Origin: Pseudonocardia ammonioxydans
Lineage (GTDB): Bacteria > Actinomycetota > Actinomycetes > Mycobacteriales > Pseudonocardiaceae
Length of the DNA stretch: 63,777 nt
Direction: 5' to 3'
Assembly (NCBI RefSeq): GCF_900115005.1
Contig: NZ_FOUY01000034.1
Location: 1-63,777, forward strand
A program made the translations under genes and the position numbers. The notes beneath the pieces were generated by a model. The model was given only the letters and a program-made list of their open reading frames with translations, did no database searches and was not told the DNA's origin. Positions within the stretch are counted from its first letter, which is position 1; each line of letters opens with the position of its first letter. Positions 27,299 to 36,275 of the stretch are shown piece after piece.

Positions 27299-28078
27299 TC
27301 AGCTGATGCCGGCGGTGACGCCGATGTACGACTCGACCTCGGTCGCGTGCTCGGAGAACGCCGGGGAGAAGCGGTGCTCCTTGCCGCGGGGACGCGGCAG
27401 GTCGATCTCGACGTCGGCGACGATGCGGCCCGGCCGGTCCCCCACCACGACGACGCGGTCGGCGAGCCACACCGCCTCGGGGATGCTGTGGGTGACGAAC
27501 AGGACGCTGCAGCCGGTGTTCCGCCAGATCCGCTGGATCTCGATGTTCATCGAGTCGCGGGTCATGGCGTCCAGCGCACCGAACGGCTCGTCCATGAGCA
27601 ACAGCTCGGGGTGGGTCACCAACGCCCGGCAGATCGCGACCCGCTGCTGCATACCCCCGCTGAGCTCGTACGAGTAACGTGTCGCCCGGTCCCCCAGGCC
27701 CACCATCTCCAGGAGCTCGCGGGCGTACCGCGTCGCCTCCTCGGTGCGGGTGCCCCGGAACTCCAGCGGCAACAGCACGTTGTCGAGGTTGTTGCGCCAG
27801 GGCAACAGCACCGGGCTCTGGAACACCATCGCGATGTCCTCGAGTCCCTCCCGGATGGGCCTGCCCTTCACCAGGATCTCGCCCTCGGTCGGGTCCTGCA
27901 GGCCCGAGATCGTCTTGAGCAGGGTCGTCTTCCCGCTGCCGGACTGCCCGACGATCGAGACGAACTGCCCCGGCCTCACGTGGAAGTCGAGTCCGCTCAG
28001 GACGGTGTTGTCCGCTCCGTCGCGGGACCGGTAGGTCTTGCCGACGTTGTTGACCGAGATGGCGTACTCGTTGTTCAT
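27299..28078 (-). CDS. ABC transporter ATP-binding protein (SsuB/TauB type)
   Basis: This 259-residue ATPase drives an importer. Walker A GQSGSGKT is at residues 44-51, the signature is LSGGMQQR, and Walker B is LLLMDEPFGALD. The overall style matches nitrate/sulfonate/taurine/pyrimidine-precursor importers. It is third in the operon after the permease and the binding protein. The substrate is not determined. Confidence 0.9.
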   Translation of the reverse strand: MNNEYAISVNNVGKTYRSRDGADNTVLSGLDFHVRPGQFVSIVGQSGSGKTTLLKTISGLQDPTEGEILVKGRPIREGLEDIAMVFQSPVLLPWRNNLDNVLLPLEFRGTRTEEATRYARELLEMVGLGDRATRYSYELSGGMQQRVAICRALVTHPELLLMDEPFGALDAMTRDSMNIEIQRIWRNTGCSVLFVTHSIPEAVWLADRVVVVGDRPGRIVADVEIDLPRPRGKEHRFSPAFSEHATEVESYIGVTAGIS

Positions 28079-28097
28079 GTGACTCTCCGTCCGGCCG

Positions 28098-29132
28098 TCA
28101 CGGCGCCTGGATGATCTCGCCGCGGTGCAGCGGGGTGAGGTAATCGTTGCTGTACACGTCAGCCGGCGTGAGGCGGGCCTGGGGATCCAGGCCCAGGAAG
28201 CGGTGCGCGACGTCGATCATGTGCTGGACGCTCGCGGCGTCCATCACGCCGAAGTCCTCCGCCGCGGCGCCCGGGCCCCAGTTGAGCGCGCACTGCTCGT
28301 CGACGGCGAGGACGATCGTGCGCTCCTCGAACCCGCTGACCTCCTTCTGGAAGTCCTGCGCGGCCTCCCGCGGGTTCTCGCAGGCCCAGAGGTAGCCCTT
28401 CTGCATCGCCCGGTTGAACCGCTTCACCTGCTCCGGGTTCGTGCGCAGCTTCTCGTCGGAGAACACGATCCCGTTGCCGTAGAGGTCGATGCCCAGGTCC
28501 GACCACTTCAGGACGGTGGCCTGCCGGTCCAGCGCGTCGATCGCGGGCTGGTCGGACACGTAGAGCGCGAGGTTGGCGTCCCACTGTCCGGCCAGCAGCC
28601 CGGGGATCTTGGCTGCGCTGGTGGCGTGCACGACGTTCACGTCGTTCTCGGAGAGCCCGAGCCTGCTCAGTGCGAGCGGCCACATGGCGGTCATCGCGCC
28701 GGCGCCCTCGGTCGCCACGGTCTTGCCCGGCAGGTCCTCCCAGCCGTCGATGCCGGTGCCGGCGAGCGCGACGACGGCGTAGGCCGACCGGGCCTGCACC
28801 TGGTTGACCTGCTTGACGGCCGCACCGCGGCCCTGGCTGACAATGGTCGCACCGTAGTCGGCCCACCCGGCGTCCACCCGGCCGACGTCCACCGAGGTCA
28901 CGGTGTTGGTGGAGCCGGAGCCGGGCATGACCTCCAGGTCGATGCCCTCGGCCTCGAAGAAGCCCCGCTCGACGGCCGAGATGAACAGTGCGTGCTTGGG
29001 CAGCCAGCCGACGTCGAGCATCAGCGACATCCGTTCGCGACCGCTGCCGCTGCCGCACGCGGTCAGCGCCAGCAGGACGACGACCGCCCCGAGCGCGACG
29101 ACGGACCGGCGGACCCGGTTCCCGGCCCTCAC
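28098..29132 (-). CDS. ABC substrate-binding lipoprotein (SsuA/NMT1 type)
   Basis: This 344-residue solute-binding protein is anchored by lipid. After a basic N-terminus comes a hydrophobic stretch ending in LLALTACGSG, a clear lipobox with the acylated Cys. The mature part begins SLMLDVGWLPKHALFISAVE and has GSGSTNTVTSVDVGRVDAGWADY, typical of NMT1/SsuA-like proteins that bind pyrimidines, sulfonates or related aromatics. A GTG at 29132 overlapping the permease stop (GTGA) is preferred over the ATG 18 bases further upstream. Confidence 0.85.
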   Translation of the reverse strand: MRAGNRVRRSVVALGAVVVLLALTACGSGSGRERMSLMLDVGWLPKHALFISAVERGFFEAEGIDLEVMPGSGSTNTVTSVDVGRVDAGWADYGATIVSQGRGAAVKQVNQVQARSAYAVVALAGTGIDGWEDLPGKTVATEGAGAMTAMWPLALSRLGLSENDVNVVHATSAAKIPGLLAGQWDANLALYVSDQPAIDALDRQATVLKWSDLGIDLYGNGIVFSDEKLRTNPEQVKRFNRAMQKGYLWACENPREAAQDFQKEVSGFEERTIVLAVDEQCALNWGPGAAAEDFGVMDAASVQHMIDVAHRFLGLDPQARLTPADVYSNDYLTPLHRGEIIQAP

Positions 29133-29983
29133 CTGGTGTGCTGCTTCCACGGGACGAGCTTGCGCCCGGCGAGGTCGACCAGGAAGAACAGCGCCAGCGC
29201 GATCGCCGCGAGCACGATGAACGCCGCGAACATCGACGGGAGGTCGACCTGGCTGTTCGCCAGCATGATCACGTACCCGAGCCCCTTCGAGCCGGCGATG
29301 AACTCACCGACGACGGCACCACCGACCGCGAGCGAGATCGAGATCTTCGCGCCGGAGAGGATCGACGGGATCGCGTAGATGAACTCGATCTTAGCCATCC
29401 GCTTCCACGCCGAGGCCTTGTTGATCCGGGCCAGCTCCTGCAGCTCGTGCGGGACCGAGCCGAGCCCGTCGTAGGTGTTGATCACGAGCGGGAAGAAGGC
29501 GATGGCCATCGCCACGAACGCCTTCGACTCGAAGCCGAAGCCGAACCACACGATGAACAGTGGCGCCAGCGCCACCTTCGGGATGGTGTCGATGGCGATG
29601 AGCGCCGGGTACAGGAAACTCCGGATCGTCGTCGAGTAGTGCAGCGCGGCGCCGCACAGCACACCGAGTGCCGTGCCGAGCGCGAACCCCGCGAGCGCCT
29701 CCTGCAGCGTGATGAACGTGTTCTCGGCGAAGTAGCCCGGCCGCTCGGCCAGCTCGACGAACGCCGAGATCGGGCCGACCAGCAGGTACTCCGGCGGGTC
29801 GGCGAGGGCGACGACGAGCTCCCACACCGCGAACAGGCCGAGGACGCCGACGACGGCCTTGACCGCCGCGGTGACCGAGTCGCGCCGGGGCCCCCGGCGG
29901 CGGACGGGTCGCTCGGCGGCAGGGCCGGCCGCAACGGCGGGACGGCCGCGGTCCTTCTGCGTGACGTCAGGACTGGCCACCAC
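29129..29983 (-). CDS. ABC transporter permease (SsuC/TauC type)
   Basis: This is a 284-residue membrane subunit with about six helices. The EAA loop that contacts the ATPase is visible as ELQELARINKASAWKRMAKIEF. The GTG at 29983 follows GAGGAG. It is the first gene of the operon permease, binding protein, ATPase, M24 hydrolase and RidA. All junctions are tight, so the importer and the two enzymes form one functional unit. Confidence 0.85.
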   Translation of the reverse strand: MVASPDVTQKDRGRPAVAAGPAAERPVRRRGPRRDSVTAAVKAVVGVLGLFAVWELVVALADPPEYLLVGPISAFVELAERPGYFAENTFITLQEALAGFALGTALGVLCGAALHYSTTIRSFLYPALIAIDTIPKVALAPLFIVWFGFGFESKAFVAMAIAFFPLVINTYDGLGSVPHELQELARINKASAWKRMAKIEFIYAIPSILSGAKISISLAVGGAVVGEFIAGSKGLGYVIMLANSQVDLPSMFAAFIVLAAIALALFFLVDLAGRKLVPWKQHTR

Positions 29984-30171
29984 GGAGGCTCCTCTCTGGA
30001 CGGCGGGCGGCGGGCCGGGGCGTGCCGTTGCCGGGTCGGATCGGACGGGACCGCGACGGCGGGGACGGTGTCATGCGTTCCTCACAGCGTTGGAAGGGTG
30101 CGGTCGGGGCCGCGAGAATTCGGGGGTCGGGCCGGTCCGGGCGGTCGCGGTGCCGGACCGGCCCGTGTCGC

Positions 30172-31782
30172 TCAGCCGGTGACCGGTCCGCGGCCGGGTC
30201 GGCCGTCGGTCCGCCGCCACACCCGGTGCGGGTCGGCGTCGGCGAGCTCCGCGGGCAGCAGGGCCTGCGGTACGTCCTGGTAGGCCACCGGCCGGAGGAA
30301 CCGTTCGATCGCGAGGGTCCCCACCGAGGTGCTGCGCGGGTCCGTGGTGGCCGGGAAGGGCCCTCCGTGCACCATGGCGTGCCCGACCTCGACCCCGGTC
30401 GGCCAACCGTCGAACAGGATGCGCCCGGCCCGTTCCTCCAGCAGCGGCAGCAACCGCCGGGCCGCGTCGTGGTCGGCGTCGCCGGCGTGCACGGTCGCGG
30501 TCAGCTGACCCTCCAGCACGGCGACCGCCGCCGTCAGCTCGCCGAGATCGGCGCACCGGACCAGCAGCGACGTGGCCCCGAAGACCTCGGACTGCAGCTG
30601 CGGATCGGCGAGGAAGCGCTCCGCCGGGACCGAGAGCAGTCGCGCCGATCCGGCCGCGGCCTCCCCGGCGCGGGCGCCGTGGGCCAGCTCGGACACCCCG
30701 GGACGTGCGGCCAGCGCGTCTCCGGCGGCCGCGTAGTGTCCGGCGATCCCGGTCGTGAGCATGGTGGCGCCGGCGTCCCCCCGCACCGCCTCCGTGGCCG
30801 CCGTGACGAACGCGTCGAGCCCGGGGCCGTCGACGGCCAGCAGCAGGCCGGGGTTGGTGCAGAACTGGCCGGCCCCGAGGGTGAGCGATCCGACGAAGGC
30901 GGTGCCGAGCTCGGCGCCGCGGTCGGCCAGCGCGTCCGGCAGCAGCAGCACCGGGTTGATGCTGCTCATCTCGGCGTACACCGGGATCGGCACCGGCCGG
31001 GCGGCAGCCGCCGCGGCGATCGCGAGGCCGCCGGTCCGGGAGCCGGTGAACCCGACCGCCCGGATACGGGGATCGGAGACGAGCCGGGTGCCGATCTCGT
31101 TGCCGGCCCCGACCACCTGGGCGAACACACCCGCCGGCATGCCGGTGTCCACCGCCGCCTCGGCGACGGTACGGGCCACCAGCTCGGCCGTGCCGAGGTG
31201 GGCCTGGTGGGCCTTGACCACGACCGGGCACCCGGCGGCCAGCGCGGACGCGGTGTCCCCGCCCGCCGTCGAGAACGCGAACGGGAAGTTGCTCGCCCCG
31301 AACACCGCGACCGGGCCGAGCGGGATCCGGCGCTGCCGGATGTCCGCACGGGGTGACGGGGTCCGGGCGGGCCGGGCGGGGTCGATCCGGGCGCCCTGCC
31401 AGGTGCCGGTCCGCAGTTCCTCGGCGAACAGCCGAAGCTGGCCGCTGGTGCGGCCGACCTCTCCGGTGAGCCGCGGGCGGGGCAGCGCCGTCTCCGCATG
31501 TGCTCGTTCGACCAGCAGGTCGACGCGCTCGTCGAGCAGGGTGGCGATCCGCTCGAGGAACCGGGCCCGCCGGTCCGGTGACGTCTCCCGGTAGACCGGG
31601 AACGCCTCGGCGGCCAGTGCGCAGGCCCGGTCGAGCTGCCCGGCCGACGCCGCGGGCCAGCCGGGCTCCAGCGCGGTACCGGTCCGGGGATCGGTGGAGC
31701 GGACCTCGTCGCCGGTACCGGTCACCGGCGCGGCACCGATGACCATGGCTCCGGTCGGGCCGGTGCGGGTGGGTGTGGACAC
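30172..31782 (-). CDS. 2,5-dioxovalerate (alpha-ketoglutaric semialdehyde) dehydrogenase
   Basis: This 536-residue aldehyde dehydrogenase probably oxidises 2,5-dioxopentanoate to 2-oxoglutarate. The NAD(P) region GPVAVFGASNFPFAFSTAGG and the catalytic Cys in LGAGQFCTNPGLLLA are typical of the NADP-dependent semialdehyde dehydrogenases of sugar-acid pathways. The active-site Glu is in YAEMSSINP. The GTG at 31782 follows AAGGAG. It lies 40 bases downstream of the dehydratase gene that makes its substrate, which supports the assignment. Confidence 0.85.
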   Translation of the reverse strand: MSTPTRTGPTGAMVIGAAPVTGTGDEVRSTDPRTGTALEPGWPAASAGQLDRACALAAEAFPVYRETSPDRRARFLERIATLLDERVDLLVERAHAETALPRPRLTGEVGRTSGQLRLFAEELRTGTWQGARIDPARPARTPSPRADIRQRRIPLGPVAVFGASNFPFAFSTAGGDTASALAAGCPVVVKAHQAHLGTAELVARTVAEAAVDTGMPAGVFAQVVGAGNEIGTRLVSDPRIRAVGFTGSRTGGLAIAAAAAARPVPIPVYAEMSSINPVLLLPDALADRGAELGTAFVGSLTLGAGQFCTNPGLLLAVDGPGLDAFVTAATEAVRGDAGATMLTTGIAGHYAAAGDALAARPGVSELAHGARAGEAAAGSARLLSVPAERFLADPQLQSEVFGATSLLVRCADLGELTAAVAVLEGQLTATVHAGDADHDAARRLLPLLEERAGRILFDGWPTGVEVGHAMVHGGPFPATTDPRSTSVGTLAIERFLRPVAYQDVPQALLPAELADADPHRVWRRTDGRPGRGPVTG

Positions 31783-31822
31783 GACCGACTCCTTCCTCGT
31801 CGTCTCGGGTGGGTGGGCCGGT

Positions 31823-32749
31823 TCAGGCGGCGACGGATCGGGACACCGCGACGACCTCGGCCAGCATCGCCCGCTCGTGCTCGTCGAGGTCGGTCAACGG
31901 CGGGCGGACCGGCCCGGCCGGGTGCCCGGCCAGCTCCATCCCGGCCTTCACGATGCTCACCGCGTAACCGGCCTTGCGGTCACGAATGGCGGTGTAGGGC
32001 AGCACCACCTCGTCGAGCCACCGGCGGACGGTGGCCCGGTCGCCGGCCCGGACCGCGGCGTAGAAGGCCAGCGCGAACTCGGGCAGGAAATTGAAGATCG
32101 CCGAGCTGTAGGTCGTGACCCCCAGCTCCAGATACGGCAGCGCGAAGGTCTCCGCGGTCGGCAGCCCGCCGATGTAGATCAGGCGGTCACCGAGCCGGGA
32201 GTGGATCCGGGTGATGGACTCGAGGTCGCCGACGCCGTCCTTGAAGCCGATCAGGTTCGGGCACGTGTCGGTGAGCTCGGCCAGCGCCTCCGCGGTGTAC
32301 ACGGCGTTCGCCCGGCTGTAGAGCACCACGCCGAGCGAGGTGGATGCGCAGACCGCGCGGACGTGCGAGACGAGTCCGTCGGTCGAGGCCTCGGTGAGGT
32401 AGGGCGGGAAGAGCAGCAGCCCGTCGGCACCCGCGGCCTCGGCGTCCCGGGCGAACCCGATCGCCTGCGCGGTCCCGTGCCCGGCCGGGGCCAGGATCGG
32501 GGTGCCGGCGGGGGCGCTCTCGACCGCGGCACGGACGACCGCGCCCACCTCGCCCGGGGTCAGCGAGAAGAACTCCCCCGTACCACCGGCGGCGAACAGC
32601 CCGGCCACGTCGTACTCGCCGAGGCGGACGACGTTGTCCCGGTATGCGGTCTCGTCGAACTCGAGATCACGGGTGAAGTGCGTGACGGGGAAGGACAACA
32701 GCCCCGAGCCGAGACGCTGCGCAAGCTCGGTGGGAGCGATGGCGGGCAT
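31823..32749 (-). CDS. kdgD: 5-dehydro-4-deoxyglucarate dehydratase
   Basis: This is a 308-residue enzyme of the DapA aldolase superfamily. It decarboxylates and dehydrates 5-dehydro-4-deoxyglucarate to 2,5-dioxopentanoate through a Schiff base. The catalytic Lys lies in NLIGFKDGVGD, the Tyr in GVVLYSRANAVYT, and the N-terminal GLLSFPVTHFTRD and AGGTGEFFSL are characteristic of KdgD. It starts the kdgD-dehydrogenase operon and is divergent from a LysR gene. Glucarate or galactarate dehydratase genes are not in the window, so the upstream step must be elsewhere. Confidence 0.9.
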   Translation of the reverse strand: MPAIAPTELAQRLGSGLLSFPVTHFTRDLEFDETAYRDNVVRLGEYDVAGLFAAGGTGEFFSLTPGEVGAVVRAAVESAPAGTPILAPAGHGTAQAIGFARDAEAAGADGLLLFPPYLTEASTDGLVSHVRAVCASTSLGVVLYSRANAVYTAEALAELTDTCPNLIGFKDGVGDLESITRIHSRLGDRLIYIGGLPTAETFALPYLELGVTTYSSAIFNFLPEFALAFYAAVRAGDRATVRRWLDEVVLPYTAIRDRKAGYAVSIVKAGMELAGHPAGPVRPPLTDLDEHERAMLAEVVAVSRSVAA

Positions 32750-32853
32750 GAACGGGTTCCTCCTGGACGGTCGGTGACGGCAACGACCCTAGAAAGCAGG
32801 AGTGATACCCGTCCAACACCCGTTTCGCATTGACCGATGCCTAACCTGGATCG

Positions 32854-33744
32854 GTGTTCACGCTCAGCCAGCTCGAGAGCTTCGTCGCGGTCGCCGAGAC
32901 ACTCCACTTCGGCCGGGCCGCGGAGCGCCTCTCCATGACCCAGCCGCCACTGACCCGACGGATCCAGCTACTGGAACGCGAGCTGGGGGTCGAGCTGTTC
33001 GACCGGACCGGGCGGACGGTGCGGATGACCGCGGCGGGGAACGCCTTCCTGTCGGACGCACGACGCATCCTCGGGATGTCCACCCGGGCCGTCCTCGACG
33101 TCCGGCGGGTGCCGACCGGGGAGGTCGGCACGGTGGCGCTGGGTTTCACGGCCTCGGCGGCCCACTCCGTGCTCGACGCCGTGGTGGGTGCCGTCCGGAC
33201 GCAGCTACCGGGTGTCGACCTCGTGCTGCGCGAACGGGTCTCCGGAACGCAGCTCGACGAGCTCCGTTCCGGGGAACTCGATCTCGCCCTCGTCCGCCCG
33301 CCGATCCCTGCCGGTCTCCATGGACACCTCCTGCACCGGGAGGCGTTGCTCGCGGCCGTGCCCGTCGACCACCCGCTGGCCGACCCCGATCGGCCGCTCC
33401 ACCTGCGTGACCTGGACGGCCTACCGTTCGTGATGTACTCCCCGACCGAAGCCCGGTACTTCCACGAGGTCCTCGTCGGAGAGTTCCGCAGTGCCGGTAT
33501 CGCCCCGCACTACGTCCACCACCTCAGCCAGGTACACACGATCCTGGCTCTGGTGCGCGCCGGGCTGGGGCTCGCGCTGGTCCCCCAGGCGGCCACGGCA
33601 CTCGGACTCGACGGCGTCGTGTTACGGCCGATGGCCGGGCTCCGCGGCAAACCCGTCGAACTGGTCGCCGCCTGGCGAGCCGACGACGACACCCCCGCGA
33701 TCCGCGCCGTCCGCGAGGTGCTGGCGACGGGGCCACGAACCTGA
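32854..33744 (+). CDS. LysR-family regulator of the sugar-acid operon
   Basis: This is a 296-residue LysR protein. The helix-turn-helix is in the first 60 residues (FVAVAETLHFGRAAERLSMT, then QPPLTRRIQLLE). The co-inducer domain follows. The start is GTG at 32854. It is transcribed away from kdgD across 104 bases, the usual arrangement for a LysR activator of the opposite operon. A sugar acid such as glucarate is the likely co-inducer. Confidence 0.85.
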   Translation: MFTLSQLESFVAVAETLHFGRAAERLSMTQPPLTRRIQLLERELGVELFDRTGRTVRMTAAGNAFLSDARRILGMSTRAVLDVRRVPTGEVGTVALGFTASAAHSVLDAVVGAVRTQLPGVDLVLRERVSGTQLDELRSGELDLALVRPPIPAGLHGHLLHREALLAAVPVDHPLADPDRPLHLRDLDGLPFVMYSPTEARYFHEVLVGEFRSAGIAPHYVHHLSQVHTILALVRAGLGLALVPQAATALGLDGVVLRPMAGLRGKPVELVAAWRADDDTPAIRAVREVLATGPRT

Positions 33745-33843
33745 CGGCGGATCAGCGGTCACTATTCCTCCTCGTGTACTCGGCGGTCCCGGGCAGTGAG
33801 CGCAGCGAGACGCTACGGCTGCCGCCCGTCACCGGCACCCCGG

Positions 33844-36204
33844 TCACGTGACTGAGGACGGAGTGGAGCGGGTCGGGGTCAGCCGCAGGCGGCTCTCGGC
33901 AGCCGCCTCGACCGCGGCCCGGGTGTAGGCCAGCGGGAACGCCGCGCCCTCGGCCCAGAGATCGAGCTGGTCGGCGTAGTGCACCGATCGCGGGTCCCCC
34001 GACTGGCCGGGCGAGTTGAGGACCAGGGTCGCGTCCCACTCCCCCACGTCGACGGCGATCCGGAAGCTGCTGCCCATCACGGCGTTGAACGACGGGTCGT
34101 GCCCGGAGAGCCCGACGGTGTCCCCGCTACCGGCCCGCGGCACCGACGGCAGCGAACGCCACGCGTCCGGGGCCGAGGGGTCGTGGGAGAAGACCGTGTG
34201 CCGCAGCTCGGTGCGGTGCAGCGCTCCCCAGGTCCACGTCGCCGGGTCGCCGCCGAGCAGGCCGGCGAGCTCGGTCAGCGCCTCCCCGAGGGTGTCGCCG
34301 ATGCCGGCGCGGAGCAGCTCGGCATCGCCCGGGTCGGCCGGGTCGAACATGTCGATCATGCGGAGGTCCGGGCGCAGGTCGGAGAACAGGGTGTCGGCGC
34401 GGATCAGCCGGTGCCGGGCCGCCTTCGCCCGTTCCGCGTCGACCCCGAGCCGCTCCAGGCACCGGTCGACCAGCCACGGACGCAGGTGCCGCCGGACCCA
34501 CACCTGGAAGATCAGGGCGGGCCGGGACCCGGTCGTCTCGACGCCGTCCCACTCCTGCAGCGCCGCCCACTCCTGCTCGTGCCGCACCGGCCCGGTGATC
34601 GGGCTCAGCCGGTCGAGCAGCCGCCTGCCGTGCACGTTCACGGCGTCGCCCTGCATCCGGACGCTGCTCGCGACGTCGACGGGGCCGTCGCCGTCGAGCC
34701 AGCCGGTGAGGCGTTCGTGCCGCGCGGACGAGTACCAGTCGGTGGTGATCGTCAGCGCGTCGTCGTCGAAGCCGGGCGGCAGGTTCTCCTCGTTCGAGGT
34801 CGAGAACCAGCCCGACTCCGGGTCGGTGAGGCCGGGGAGCTCGTCGAGCTGGGCGAACCCGTCCCACTCGAAGCGGCCGTCACCGGGCACCGGCAGGGCG
34901 CCGTCCCAGCCGGGCCGGCGCGGCACCAGACCGCAACCCTGCCAGCCGATCGTCCCGTCCGCGGTGGCGAACACCTGGTTCACCCCGGGCGCTCCCCACC
35001 GGCGCAGGGCCCGGCGGAACTCGGCGGCGTCGTCGGCGTCCTGGTACTCCAGGCTCGCCAGGTAGGGCGCCATGCCCGGTTCGAGCCAGACCGCACGCAC
35101 GGCCACCGCCACGCGGGCGTCGGTGTCGAGGTGCACCACCGGCCCGTGTCGCGAGTAGGTGAGCCGCAGGGTCTCCTCGCCGGCGCCCGCGACCGCGGTC
35201 TTCTCCTCGACGACGCTGAACTGCTCCCATGCACCACGGTGGCGGTACCGGCCGTCGTCGTCGGGGTGGAGCTCGTAGACGTAGAGGTCCTCGTGGTCGA
35301 TCGGCCAGATCGTCAGTCCGAATGCGACCCGTCCGTTGTGGCCGATCGAGACCCCCGGCAGGTTCGGCTCCCCCGCCCCGATCACGCTCATCCCGGGTGC
35401 CTCGAGGTGGGTCAGGTAGCGCAGCGACGGCACCGTGACCGCCCGGTGCGGGTCGTTGGCCAGCACCGGGCGGCCGGTGGCCGACCGCTGCGGCGACACG
35501 ACCCAGTTGTTGCTGCCGGTCGGGATCGCCGACGTCGCGGACGCCCCGGGCAGGCCGGTGAAGTCGGCGGGGGCGAAGGCCAGCCGGTAGACGTCGAGCA
35601 CGTCCTCGGTGAGGTGGCTCAGCGCCGCGGGGTCGGGCACGGCGAGGTCGGTGTGCGGGTCCCGCACCGAGCGTAGCTCCTCGGCGGCGACACCGAGGTC
35701 ACGGACGGTGAGCGCCCGCGCGAGCTCCTGCTCGGCGTTGTAGAGCAGGCCGTGGGTGCGGATGCGGACCACGTCCTCGGGCTCCCAGCGCGCCGGCTCG
35801 TGGCCGAGAGCGGCGAACTCCGGCGGGAGCCGCTCCTCGGGCGCCTGCAGCGCCCAGTCGACGTAGGCGTTGACCCCGGCCACGAACGCGGTGACGACGT
35901 CCCGGACAGCAGTGCCGTAGGCGAGCCACTCGGCCCGCATGTCGCCGCGGTAGAGGAACAACCGGGTCGCCCGGTCCTGGGCCAGGAACCGGCTGCCGAA
36001 GACCTCCGACAGCCGGCCCAGACCGCGCCGACGCCACAGGTCGATCTGGAACAGCCGGTCGCGGGCGGCCTGGAAGCCTTGCGCCACATAGGCGTCGTGC
36101 CGGGTCGTGGCGTAGATGTGCGGAACGCCCCAGCGGTCGAGGAGCACCTCGACCTCACCGTGCAGTCCCGGCAGGGGAAGGGAATCGGACGGGAGCGTGG
36201 TCAT
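33844..36204 (-). CDS. Penicillin acylase-family amide hydrolase
   Basis: This 786-residue Ntn-hydrolase precursor of the penicillin/cephalosporin acylase family cleaves amides. The alpha part includes LDRWGVPHIYATTRHDAYVA and QAARDRLFQIDLWRRRGLGR. The maturation point is likely the Ser of TGSNNWVVSP, which becomes the N-terminal nucleophile of the beta subunit. ANDPHRAVTVPS and the HNGRVAFGLT loop are conserved. No signal peptide is seen, unlike many periplasmic members, so it may act in the cytoplasm. The ATG at 36204 follows GGAGAGG. Nearby deacetylase-type and asparaginase genes suggest a role in breaking amide bonds of an imported compound. Confidence 0.85.
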   Translation of the reverse strand: MTTLPSDSLPLPGLHGEVEVLLDRWGVPHIYATTRHDAYVAQGFQAARDRLFQIDLWRRRGLGRLSEVFGSRFLAQDRATRLFLYRGDMRAEWLAYGTAVRDVVTAFVAGVNAYVDWALQAPEERLPPEFAALGHEPARWEPEDVVRIRTHGLLYNAEQELARALTVRDLGVAAEELRSVRDPHTDLAVPDPAALSHLTEDVLDVYRLAFAPADFTGLPGASATSAIPTGSNNWVVSPQRSATGRPVLANDPHRAVTVPSLRYLTHLEAPGMSVIGAGEPNLPGVSIGHNGRVAFGLTIWPIDHEDLYVYELHPDDDGRYRHRGAWEQFSVVEEKTAVAGAGEETLRLTYSRHGPVVHLDTDARVAVAVRAVWLEPGMAPYLASLEYQDADDAAEFRRALRRWGAPGVNQVFATADGTIGWQGCGLVPRRPGWDGALPVPGDGRFEWDGFAQLDELPGLTDPESGWFSTSNEENLPPGFDDDALTITTDWYSSARHERLTGWLDGDGPVDVASSVRMQGDAVNVHGRRLLDRLSPITGPVRHEQEWAALQEWDGVETTGSRPALIFQVWVRRHLRPWLVDRCLERLGVDAERAKAARHRLIRADTLFSDLRPDLRMIDMFDPADPGDAELLRAGIGDTLGEALTELAGLLGGDPATWTWGALHRTELRHTVFSHDPSAPDAWRSLPSVPRAGSGDTVGLSGHDPSFNAVMGSSFRIAVDVGEWDATLVLNSPGQSGDPRSVHYADQLDLWAEGAAFPLAYTRAAVEAAAESRLRLTPTRSTPSSVT

Positions 36205-36275
36205 GCCTCTCCTCATCGAGGGTGCGTCCTGAGCGCGTGTGCTCGGGCGTGCGTGCTGGGGCATGCGTGCCGGGG

